Shown here: positions 1-6,332 of the stretch, one piece after another
How positions within the stretch are numbered: position 1 is the first letter of the stretch
How the letters are laid out: each line of letters opens with the position of its first letter
DNA from: Actinomycetota bacterium
GTDB lineage: Bacteria > Actinomycetota > Actinomycetes > Actinomycetales > Microbacteriaceae
Length of the DNA: 8,898 nt
Direction: 5' to 3'
Assembly (NCBI GenBank): GCA_009703445.1
Contig: WLGA01000041.1
Location: forward strand, 1-8,898
Position numbers and translations under genes: made by a program
The notes under the pieces: generated by a model
Database searches by the model: none
The model's input: only the letters and a program-made list of their open reading frames with translations
What the model was told of the DNA's origin: nothing

Positions 1-698
1 CAAACCGCCCACTTGAAAACGGTCAGGCCTTCTTGGCGAAGAGTTGGCCAGGTTGCAGTGCCGTCTCGAAGTTCCAGCAATGATGCGGTCATGCCAACGG
101 CATCCCAGTGAGAGCCGTCGGAACCCCAAACGGTTGGGCTGATGCCCGGAGTTTCCGATGGGCCAACGATTGCGGCGCCTGCGCCGTCACCTAGTAGGAA
201 GGAAATGGTGCGGTCGGTCGGGTCAATGAAATCTGAAAGCTTCTCGCCGCCGATGACAAGAACGTACTTCGCCATACCGGAACGAACCAAAGCATCCGCT
301 TGCGCGATGCCGTAGCAGTAACCAGCACATGCAGCTGAGATGTCGAAGGCAGGTGCTGGATTGGCGCCAATCTTGTCCGCAAGAAGTGCGGCCGCCGAAG
401 GTGTTTGATGTGGGTGGGTGATTGTGCTGAAAAGCACGGCGCCGATTTCGCTCGCTTCGATACCGGCTCCCTTTATGGCCTCGAGCGACGCTTCGACTGC
501 CATGTCCATTAGGCTGCGATCTGCTGATGCGCGACGACGAGTGACGATTCCGGTGCGCTGGCGAATCCATTCGTCGCTTGAATCGATAGGGCCGGCGATG
601 TCATCGTTGGTGACGGTTAGGTCTCCACGAGCTGCGCCGAGGGCATAAATGCGAGAGAACTTAACTGGAGCGTATTGCTTCAAAACTGGCTGTGTCAT
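1..698 (-). CDS. fabH: FabH, beta-ketoacyl-ACP synthase III (3' end outside window)
   Basis: KAS III starts type II fatty acid synthesis in the cytoplasm by condensing an acyl-CoA primer (acetyl- or, in many actinobacteria, branched acyl-CoA) with malonyl-ACP. The visible 232 residues begin MTQPVLKQYAPVKFSRIYAL. They contain the SSDEWIRQRTGI stretch typical of FabH, the thiolase-fold active-site segment ISAACAGYCYG with the nucleophile at Cys124, and the LLGDGAGAAIVG glycine-rich stretch. The catalytic His and Asn of KAS III lie in the missing C-terminal third; family length is about 320-335 residues. The ATG at 696-698 follows the fabD stop by 11 nt and has a weak GAGA purine tract just upstream, so translation may be coupled to fabD. 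Identity is secure; primer preference cannot be read from the sequence. Confidence 0.96.
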   Translation of the reverse strand, partial: MTQPVLKQYAPVKFSRIYALGAARGDLTVTNDDIAGPIDSSDEWIRQRTGIVTRRRASADRSLMDMAVEASLEAIKGAGIEASEIGAVLFSTITHPHQTPSAAALLADKIGANPAPAFDISAACAGYCYGIAQADALVRSGMAKYVLVIGGEKLSDFIDPTDRTISFLLGDGAGAAIVGPSETPGISPTVWGSDGSHWDAVGMTASLLELRDGTATWPTLRQEGLTVFKWAV

Positions 699-709
699 GG
701 TTTCTCTAT

Positions 710-1636
710 CTATGCGTGGTTTGCGATCAGCTCGAGAGCTGCGTCCAGGTTGTCAGGGGACTTGATGGCCAAGGTTTCGATGCCCGGCATCGAACGTTTT
801 GCCAACCCGACGAGGGTTCCAGCCGGGGCCACCTCGATTAGGGCGGTAACGCCTGCTTCCACCATTGCGGCCATGCATAGGTCCCAACGAACCGGGCTCT
901 TAACCTGGTTCACCATTAGCTCGACGAATTCAGGGCCTGAGGTGATGCTTCGCCCGCCAGCGTTGGTCCATAGCTTGGTGCTCGGATCTGAAACTGTCAA
1001 ACCTGCAGCGTAAGCAGCGAGCGTCGAAACAGCAGGAGCCATGTAACGAGTGTGGAATGCGCCGGCAACCTGCAGTGGGATCACTCGAGAACCTTCTGGG
1101 CCTGAAGCCTGAAGTTCACCGATTCCAGCGGCCGAACCAGCGGCCACAATCTGTCCGCCACCGTTGTAGTTTGCAGGTTCGAGGCCTAGAGCGGAAAGGC
1201 GAGCCTCAACCGTTGCCTGGTCACCGCCCAGGATCGCAGCCATTGAGGTTGGCTCCAAGCCTGCAGCCAAAGCCATTGCATCGCCGCGTTCCTTGACGAA
1301 CTTAATTCCCTGTTCGGCTGTGAAGATGCCGCTTGCCACTGCAGCGGTAATTTCCCCAACAGAATGGCCGGCAACGCCCGAAATCTTCTCTGATACTGAA
1401 CCGGATAGGTCGAATAGGGCCGCTAGAGTCGCGACACCTGCCGAAACGATTAGCGGCTGTGCTACTGAGGTGTCACGGATGGTGTCAGCGTCGCTGACTG
1501 TTCCGTGGGCAATTAGGTCGATTCCCGACGCCGCTTGCATGCCCTCGATTGACGCGCGAAAAGCTGGAAGATCTAGCCAAGGAAGCATGAATCCTGGGGT
1601 CTGCGAGCCTTGGCCCGGACACACGACAACGATCAT
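710..1636 (-). CDS. fabD: FabD, malonyl-CoA:ACP transacylase
   Basis: This enzyme transfers the malonyl group from malonyl-CoA to acyl carrier protein, giving the extender for FabH and FabF. The 308-residue protein is full length for the family. It has the N-terminal CPGQGSQ motif (residues 6-12), the nucleophile elbow GHSVGE (90-95) with Ser92, the malonate-binding Arg117 in ERGDAM, and the catalytic His195 in GAFHTRYM. Ser92 and Arg117 carry the same numbers as in E. coli FabD. The ATG at 1634-1636 is supported by a GAAGG Shine-Dalgarno tract nine bases upstream that lies in the last codons of the preceding regulator gene. The 6-nt gap upstream and 11-nt gap to fabH place it inside one operon. 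No promoter is evident directly in front of it. Confidence 0.97.
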   Translation of the reverse strand: MIVVVCPGQGSQTPGFMLPWLDLPAFRASIEGMQAASGIDLIAHGTVSDADTIRDTSVAQPLIVSAGVATLAALFDLSGSVSEKISGVAGHSVGEITAAVASGIFTAEQGIKFVKERGDAMALAAGLEPTSMAAILGGDQATVEARLSALGLEPANYNGGGQIVAAGSAAGIGELQASGPEGSRVIPLQVAGAFHTRYMAPAVSTLAAYAAGLTVSDPSTKLWTNAGGRSITSGPEFVELMVNQVKSPVRWDLCMAAMVEAGVTALIEVAPAGTLVGLAKRSMPGIETLAIKSPDNLDAALELIANHA

Positions 1637-1642
1637 TGAGAG

Positions 1643-2815
1643 TTACCTTCGCTTCCTTGAATCTGTTTCACTCATAGAGCCTAAAACCATCGCGACCTGC
1701 AGGATGAACGCCTCGCGGGCGCCGGTCGCATCCCAGCCAATAATTTCGCTGATCCGCTTGAGGCGATAGCGGACGGTATTGGCATGCACAAAGAGCTCAC
1801 GTGCTGTTGTCTCGAGCGATCTGCCAGTCTCTAGATAGGTCCCCAGAGTCTCAAGGAGTTCGGGTGAGTGCTCGGCTAGAGGTCGGTAAATTCGCTGGAT
1901 CAGGGTCGCCTTCGCCAACATGTCACCAGCCAAGGCTCGCTCGGCAAGGAGGTCATCGGCTGCTATCGGCCGCGGCGCCTTCGGCCACGCTCTGACCACT
2001 GCGAAACCAGCGAGGGCTGCCTTGGAAGACTGGTGAGCCTGTGAAACCTCGGCAACCTCTGGCCCGAGAACCATCGCACCTGCGCCGAATAGAGGCTCCA
2101 GTGCCGTGGCCAGTTTCATGAATCCGTTGTTCGAGCCGGCTGGCACGGATGGATTTACACGCCCAAGAACAGCGATAAGGCGACTTCCGTGAATTCCAAC
2201 CAGGATGTCGGCATCTTGGCGACGAACAAGTCGGCGAATGGCTTCGATGTCGACTGACTCAGATGTGTCACCGATTAGAACGGCTACGGAACCCCGAGCA
2301 CGCCATCCGAGCGCAGCAATGCGAGATGAGAGTTCTTCCTCGTTTTCGCCACTCAGAATCGAATCGACAACCAGGGCTTCGAGTCTTGCATCCCACAGGC
2401 CTCGGGCCTCGGCTGCTTTCGCGTACACGTCGGCAGCCGAGAATGCGATCTCTCGTGAATATAACAAGACCGCTTCACGAAGGGTCTCGTCATGTTCGAC
2501 AACGCGGTCCTCTACGACCTGCACCACAACACGGATTAGTTGAAGCGTCTCTTGCAGCGAGATTGAGCCCAGCAGCTCTCTCGGAGCGGCACTGAACACG
2601 TCAGCAGCGACCCATGGTTGAGACGCAGGATCTTTGTACCAGGCGACGAAAGACGAAATGCCCGCCTGAGCCACGAGTCCAACAGACGCGCGTCGCGAAG
2701 CGGGCATGTCTCGATACCAGGGCAGCAGGTCATCCAAGCGGTTAAGCGTGGTTGTCGCTAACTCACCCGATATCGATTTAAGCCAATCGAGGGTGGCTTG
2801 TTTAGCTTTCGCCAC
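1643..2815 (-). CDS. fasR: PucR-family transcriptional regulator, FasR-like
   Basis: A 390-residue protein with the PucR/CdaR layout. It has a helical N-terminal region (about 1-140), a middle domain (about 145-280) resembling the degenerate GGDEF-like domain of CdaR proteins, and a C-terminal helix-turn-helix (about 318-380). The DNA-binding signature is LETTARELFVHANTVRYRLK (335-354), with the NTVRYRL recognition helix of this family. In Streptomyces coelicolor a PucR-type protein, FasR, activates the fabD-fabH-acpP-fabF operon; the same position directly before fabD supports the same role here, but the symbol rests on context. The start is a GTG (2813-2815) that overlaps the end of aceE by 14 nt and has AGG eight bases upstream. 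The position between aceE and fabD suggests control of the pyruvate-to-fatty-acid route. Ligand unknown. Confidence 0.88.
   Translation of the reverse strand: MAKAKQATLDWLKSISGELATTTLNRLDDLLPWYRDMPASRRASVGLVAQAGISSFVAWYKDPASQPWVAADVFSAAPRELLGSISLQETLQLIRVVVQVVEDRVVEHDETLREAVLLYSREIAFSAADVYAKAAEARGLWDARLEALVVDSILSGENEEELSSRIAALGWRARGSVAVLIGDTSESVDIEAIRRLVRRQDADILVGIHGSRLIAVLGRVNPSVPAGSNNGFMKLATALEPLFGAGAMVLGPEVAEVSQAHQSSKAALAGFAVVRAWPKAPRPIAADDLLAERALAGDMLAKATLIQRIYRPLAEHSPELLETLGTYLETGRSLETTARELFVHANTVRYRLKRISEIIGWDATGAREAFILQVAMVLGSMSETDSRKRR
1646..1650 (-). promoter_or_regulatory. Ribosome binding site of fabD inside the regulator's 3' end
   Basis: On the minus strand GAAGG precedes the fabD ATG (1634-1636) with a 9-nt spacer. 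It overlaps the final codons of the upstream regulator gene, whose TAA stop is at 1643-1645. Ribosomes finishing the regulator therefore cover the fabD initiation site, which is compatible with translational coupling. Confidence 0.6.
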
Positions 2816-5528
2816 CAGCGTTACCTGAAGTACCTGCGGTCACATCATGCAACTGGTAGCGGTCGATTGCCATCTGAGGAACTGATGGGTCGATTTCGCC
2901 ACGTGCAACTAGCTGCTCGAGAACTCGGACCACGATTGAAGGGCCGTCGATCTTGAAGAAACGACGAGCCGCAGCACGGGTGTCCGAGAAGCCGAAGCCG
3001 TCTGCACCAAGAGTCGCGAAGTCTCCCGGAACCCAAGGGCGGATCTGGTCCTGAACGGCATGCATGTAGTCGCTGACAGCAAGAACTGGACCCTCTGAAC
3101 CCTGAAGCTTGCTAGTGATGTAAGCAGGCTCAACGTGCTCGTTCGGGTAAAGGAACTGACGCTCGTCGCGAGCAAGCCCGTCGCGGCGAAGTTCTGTCCA
3201 TGAGGTGACCGACCAGATGTCAGCCGAAACGCCCCAGTCTTCCTGAAGTAGCTTCTGAGCTTCGTGAGCCCAAGGAACAGCTACACCAGAAGCGAGAATC
3301 TGAGCCTTGCGGCCGCTTGCCTCGTTAGTGCTGATCTTGTGCATTCCACGAAGGATGCCCTCGACGTCAACGTTCTCAGGCTCAGCGGGCTGAACATAAG
3401 GCTCGTTGTAGACGGTTACGTAGTAAATGACATTCGGGTCTGGGTGGTTTCCGCCATACATGCGCTCGATGCCGCCACGGATGATGTGACCGATCTCATA
3501 GCCGTATGCCGGGTCGTAGGCAATTACGCCGGTGTTGGTCGATGCCAGCAGCGGTGAGTGACCATCCGCGTGTTGCAGACCTTCACCGGTCAAGGTGGTT
3601 CGACCTGCTGTTGCACCGATCATGAATCCGCGAGACAACTGGTCGGTAGCCGCCCAGATTGCGTCTGCGGTGCGCTGGAAACCGAACATCGAATAGAACA
3701 CGTAGAACGGGATCATGGCTTGACCCTGAGTCGCGTAGCTAGTAGCTACAGCCGTGAATCCTGCGACCGAACCGGCTTCGTTGATGCCGGTGTGCAAAAT
3801 CTGACCTGAAGCGCTCTCCTTGTAGTTGAGCAGGAGTTCGCGGTCAACCGAGATGTAGTGCTGACCGTTCGGGTTGTAGATCTTGGCGGTAGGGAAGAAT
3901 GCATCCATGCCGAAGGTGCGCGCCTCATCAGGGATGATTGGAACGATGCGCTCACCGAACTCAGGCGACTTAAACAAGTCCTTCAGAAGACGAACGAAGG
4001 CCATGGTGGTCGCCACTTCTTGAGTGCCAGAACCGCCCTTTGCGACCTTATAAGTGCTCTCTTCAGGAAGCTTAAAGTCAACGTACTTGCTGCGGCGCTC
4101 TGGAAGGTAGCCGCCAAGTTCGCGACGACGTTCGTGCATGTATTCGATTTCTGGAGCGTTTTGTCCAGGGTGGAAGTATGGCGGCTGGTAAGGGTTTTCC
4201 TCGAGCTGCGCATCCGTGATTGGAATGTGAAGTTCGTCGCGGAAACCCTTGAGGTTGTCCAAGGTCATCTTCTTCATCTGGTGAGTCGCGTTGCGGCCCT
4301 CGAATGACTTACCAAGGGTGAAGCCCTTGATGGTCTTCGCCAAAATAACTGTTGGCTGACCCTTGTGCTCCATGGCAGCCTTGTATGCCGCGTAGACCTT
4401 CTTATAGTCGTGGCCTCCGCGCTTTAGACCCCAGATCTCATCGTCAGTGAGGTGCTCGACGAGCTTTGCCGTGCGCGGGTCACGGCCGAAGAAGTTCTCG
4501 CGCACGAATGCGCCATCTTCGGTCTTGTAGGTCTGGTAGTCGCCATCCGGGGTCGAGTTCATGAGCTCAACAAGTGCGCCATCGACGTCATTCTTGAGCA
4601 GGGTGTCCCACTCGCGGCCCCATACGACCTTGATGACATTCCAGCCAGCACCGCGGAAGAAGCTCTCGAGCTCCTGGATGATCTTGCCGTTACCTCGAAC
4701 CGGACCATCAAGACGCTGAAGGTTGCAGTTCACAACGAAAGTAAGGTTGTCCAGCTTGTCGTTAGCAGCGAGCTGAAGCGCACCGCGTGATTCGACCTCA
4801 TCTAGCTCGCCATCGCCAAGGTAGGCCCAGACGTGCTGCTCGGCGGTGTCCTTGAATCCGCGACCGGCAAGGTAGCGGTTGAACTGCGCCTGGTAAATCG
4901 CGTTAATTGGGCCGATTCCCATCGAAACGGTAGGGAACTGCCAGAACTCAGGCATCAAGCGTGGGTGTGGGTAAGACGACAAGCCGCCACCCGCGTGTGA
5001 CTTCTCTTGGCGGAAGCCATCAAGCTGCTGCTCACTCAAACGACCTTCGAGGAAGGCGCGAGCGTATGGGCCAGGAGAAGCGTGGCCCTGGATGAAGATC
5101 TGGTCGCCGCCAGATGGGTGGTTCTGGCCCTTGAAGAAGTGGTTGAAGCCGACTTCGTAAAGTGATGCTGAAGATGCGAAGGTTGAGATGTGTCCGCCGA
5201 CACCGATGCCAGGGCGCTGCGCGCGGTGAACGAGCATCGCGGCATTCCAGCGCATCCAAGCGCGGTAAGTGCGTTCTACCTTTTCGTCACCAGGGAACTC
5301 CGCCTCATTCTCAGGCGCGATGGTGTTGATGTAGTCGGTGGTTGGAACCATCGGCACATTCAACTGAAGTTCGTGAGAGCGACGCAGCAGGTTCAGCATG
5401 ATCTCGCGAGCGCGACCACGGCCGTGAACTCGAGCGATAGCATCGAGCGACTCTAGCCACTCGCTGGTTTCCTGTGGGTCTTGGTCAGGGGTGTTGACCG
5501 CAAATGCATCCTGGTTGTTAATGGACAC
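2802..5528 (-). CDS. aceE: AceE, pyruvate dehydrogenase E1 component, homodimeric type
   Basis: E1 decarboxylates pyruvate with thiamine diphosphate and acetylates the lipoyl group of E2, leading to cytoplasmic acetyl-CoA. With the preferred GTG start the protein has 908 residues, close to the E. coli E1p length of about 887. Visible elements in that numbering are the GGHISTFASSASLYEVGFNHFF active-site segment (starting near residue 111, split here only by family comparison), QGHASPG (around 147-153), the TPP/Mg motif GDGE (238-241) to NCNLQ (267-271), the loop His416 in RNATHQMKKM that corresponds to E. coli His407, GINEAG with the Glu contacting the cofactor, and GLQHADGHS. The reading frame is open 60 nt further upstream (ATG at 5586-5588) and an ATG sits at 5532-5534. 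GTG 5526-5528 is favoured because AAAGAGG lies six bases before it and the resulting start MSINNQDAF resembles related AceE starts as I recall them. It is the first gene of the minus-strand operon. Confidence 0.97.
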   Translation of the reverse strand: MSINNQDAFAVNTPDQDPQETSEWLESLDAIARVHGRGRAREIMLNLLRRSHELQLNVPMVPTTDYINTIAPENEAEFPGDEKVERTYRAWMRWNAAMLVHRAQRPGIGVGGHISTFASSASLYEVGFNHFFKGQNHPSGGDQIFIQGHASPGPYARAFLEGRLSEQQLDGFRQEKSHAGGGLSSYPHPRLMPEFWQFPTVSMGIGPINAIYQAQFNRYLAGRGFKDTAEQHVWAYLGDGELDEVESRGALQLAANDKLDNLTFVVNCNLQRLDGPVRGNGKIIQELESFFRGAGWNVIKVVWGREWDTLLKNDVDGALVELMNSTPDGDYQTYKTEDGAFVRENFFGRDPRTAKLVEHLTDDEIWGLKRGGHDYKKVYAAYKAAMEHKGQPTVILAKTIKGFTLGKSFEGRNATHQMKKMTLDNLKGFRDELHIPITDAQLEENPYQPPYFHPGQNAPEIEYMHERRRELGGYLPERRSKYVDFKLPEESTYKVAKGGSGTQEVATTMAFVRLLKDLFKSPEFGERIVPIIPDEARTFGMDAFFPTAKIYNPNGQHYISVDRELLLNYKESASGQILHTGINEAGSVAGFTAVATSYATQGQAMIPFYVFYSMFGFQRTADAIWAATDQLSRGFMIGATAGRTTLTGEGLQHADGHSPLLASTNTGVIAYDPAYGYEIGHIIRGGIERMYGGNHPDPNVIYYVTVYNEPYVQPAEPENVDVEGILRGMHKISTNEASGRKAQILASGVAVPWAHEAQKLLQEDWGVSADIWSVTSWTELRRDGLARDERQFLYPNEHVEPAYITSKLQGSEGPVLAVSDYMHAVQDQIRPWVPGDFATLGADGFGFSDTRAAARRFFKIDGPSIVVRVLEQLVARGEIDPSVPQMAIDRYQLHDVTAGTSGNAGGES
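2824..2827 (-). promoter_or_regulatory. Ribosome binding site supporting the GTG start of the regulator
   Basis: CAGG on the minus strand, with 8 nt between it and the GTG at 2813-2815. It lies within the last codons of aceE, so the regulator's initiation region is embedded in the aceE reading frame. Confidence 0.5.
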
Positions 5529-5680
5529 CGACATCCTCTTTCGTGGGGGATGGACAAAGATTAACGAAAAGCTTTGGTAAAGCCTCATAAGAGTTTATGC
5601 CGACATGGGGAAGCATTTGTGTGTTTTGCTAGTTCAGAGTTGAAAAGACTTATGCCAATTTTTGTAGAACGGACTAAATC
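5529..5680. promoter_or_regulatory. Divergent intergenic region between aceE and the peroxiredoxin gene
   Basis: This 152-bp AT-richer stretch must hold the promoters of the minus-strand aceE operon and of the plus-strand peroxiredoxin. I could not identify a convincing -35/-10 pair in either direction; a weak plus-strand candidate is TTGAAA (5640-5645) with TAGAAC (5665-5670), but the 19-nt spacer is long. Two copies of TTATGCC (5595-5601 and 5650-5656) lie 55 bp apart, and CATAA (5586-5590) with TTATG (5595-5599) forms a short inverted repeat overlapping the first copy. These could be operator sites but are short enough to be chance. The peroxiredoxin ATG has only a weak GGA (5671-5673) seven bases upstream. 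Confidence 0.5.
5535..5541 (-). promoter_or_regulatory. Shine-Dalgarno site deciding the aceE start
   Basis: AAAGAGG on the minus strand directly abuts the ATG at 5532-5534, which is too close for normal initiation, but is 6 nt from the in-frame GTG at 5526-5528. This favours the GTG and makes the longer version from 5588 unlikely, since the site would then be inside the coding sequence. Confidence 0.65.
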
Positions 5681-6139
5681 ATGACCTTGATCATCGGCGA
5701 CCACGCTCCAGACTTCGAGCTAGCCAACCAGTATGGCGAAACCGTCAAGCTAAGCGACTTCCGAGGCAAGAAGCCCGTAGTGCTTGTCTTTTACCCACTT
5801 TCTTTCTCGGGCATCTGCACCGGAGAACTTTGTGAGATCCGCGACAACTTTGCAAAGTTCGACAAGGAGAACGTAGAGCTCTTGGCCATCTCCGTTGACT
5901 CGAAGTACGTGCAGAAGCAGTTTGCCGAGCACGAGGGCTACAAGTTCTCTGTCCTTGCTGACTTCTGGCCACACGGTGCCGTTGCGCAGGCATACGGTGT
6001 GTTCCTCGAGGAAGCCGGCATCTCAAACCGTGCGACTTTCGTGATCAACACCGATGGTGAACTGGTTGCGAAGTTCGTGACCGCTCCAGGTCAAGCTCGT
6101 AGCCTGGATGAGTACGACCGCGCATTGGCAAGCCTCTAG
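5681..6139 (+). CDS. AhpE-like thiol peroxidase (peroxiredoxin) with BCP-type second cysteine
   Basis: Cytoplasmic peroxiredoxin that reduces hydrogen peroxide, organic peroxides or peroxynitrite at an active-site thiol. The 152 residues match the length of Mycobacterium tuberculosis AhpE (153). They show the thioredoxin-fold start DHAPDFELANQYGETVKLSD, the active site PLSFSGIC (39-46) with peroxidatic Cys46 and Ser43 in place of the usual Thr, the AhpE-like stretch DFWPHGAVAQAYGVF (94-108), and the conserved Arg117 in ISNRATFVI. A second cysteine, Cys51, sits five residues after Cys46. This is the spacing of Cys45/Cys50 in E. coli BCP, whereas AhpE as I recall it has no cysteine there. It may thus form an intramolecular disulphide and use thioredoxin. 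It is transcribed alone, divergent from aceE. AhpE and BCP subfamily names both remain possible. Confidence 0.93.
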   Translation: MTLIIGDHAPDFELANQYGETVKLSDFRGKKPVVLVFYPLSFSGICTGELCEIRDNFAKFDKENVELLAISVDSKYVQKQFAEHEGYKFSVLADFWPHGAVAQAYGVFLEEAGISNRATFVINTDGELVAKFVTAPGQARSLDEYDRALASL

Positions 6140-6168
6140 AGGATTCGCCAAAAGGCTGCGAAATGTTG

Positions 6169-6174
6169 TAGTCT
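6169..6174 (+). promoter_or_regulatory. Possible -10 element of the tRNA-Val promoter
   Basis: TAGTCT fits the TAnnnT pattern and lies 41 to 36 bases before the mature tRNA 5' end, leaving a short leader. The upstream -35 match (TCGCCA, 6145-6150, 18-nt spacer) is poor. The tRNA could instead be read from the peroxiredoxin transcript, since no clear terminator separates them. Confidence 0.3.
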
Positions 6175-6179
6175 TTTCT

Positions 6180-6211
6180 GGTTGCGGTTCGCCGCAGCCC
6201 TCGAAAGAGGG
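6180..6211 (+). other. Two adjacent tetraloop hairpins in the tRNA-Val leader
   Basis: The first stem pairs GGTTGCGG (6180-6187) with CCGCAGCC (6192-6199) around a TTCG loop, with one G-U pair. The second pairs CCCTC (6198-6202) with GAGGG (6207-6211) around a GAAA loop. They share two bases, so they are partly exclusive, and the second takes in the first two bases of the tRNA. Neither is followed by a T tract, so they are not obvious terminators. A role in leader processing or as a weak transcription stop after the peroxiredoxin gene is possible but unproven. Confidence 0.45.
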
Positions 6212-6282
6212 GCCTTTAGCTCAGCTGGTAGAGCGCCACGCTTACACCGTGGATGTCATCGGTTCGATCCCGGTAGGGCCCA
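6210..6282 (+). tRNA. tRNA-Val, anticodon UAC
   Basis: A complete 73-nt cloverleaf. The acceptor stem GGGCCTT (6210-6216) pairs with AGGGCCC (6275-6281), with one G-U. The D arm is GCTC/GAGC around an 8-nt loop with GG. The anticodon stem CCACG/CGTGG encloses loop CTTACAC with anticodon TAC at 6243-6245. A 5-nt variable loop follows, then T stem ATCGG/CCGGT with loop TTCGATC. The discriminator is A6282. The next bases are CAA, so CCA is not encoded and must be added afterwards, as is common in actinobacteria. It reads valine GUA codons and probably GUG. Confidence 0.97.
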
Positions 6283-6291
6283 CAAACGGTA

Positions 6292-6330
6292 AATGCCGGG
6301 GTGCGTAAGCACCCCGGCATTACTATTTAC
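6292..6330 (+). terminator. Hairpin terminator after tRNA-Val
   Basis: A perfect 13-bp stem pairs AATGCCGGGGTGC (6292-6304) with GCACCCCGGCATT (6309-6321) around a GTAA loop, followed by the moderately T-rich ACTATTTAC. The stem is GC-rich and strong. The T tract is poor, as often seen in actinobacterial terminators. It should end the tRNA transcript. It lies only 11 bases before the start codon of the next gene, so it also occupies what would be that gene's upstream region. Confidence 0.8.
6321..6326 (+). promoter_or_regulatory. Candidate -10 box for a leaderless permease transcript
   Basis: TACTAT matches the TAnnnT -10 pattern. Six bases separate it from A6333, the first base of the permease ATG, which is the usual distance from -10 to a transcription start. 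No Shine-Dalgarno sequence is present in the 11 bases between the terminator stem and the ATG. The -35 region would fall within the terminator stem and shows no consensus. Inferred from spacing only. Confidence 0.5.
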
Positions 6331-6332
6331 CT

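Noticed and set aside
1293..1769. A 158-residue plus-strand frame across the fabD start and the regulator's 3' end
   Set aside because: It is antisense to two secure genes and shows no family resemblance.
3858..4307. A 149-residue open frame antisense to aceE
   Set aside because: It mirrors a conserved, well-recognised part of aceE, has no start signal or motif, and is explained by codon bias on the opposite strand.
5535..5588. N-terminal extension of AceE (residues MRLYQSFSL onward) as a possible targeting peptide
   Set aside because: AceE is cytoplasmic, the ribosome site lies within this stretch, and it is better read as untranslated leader.
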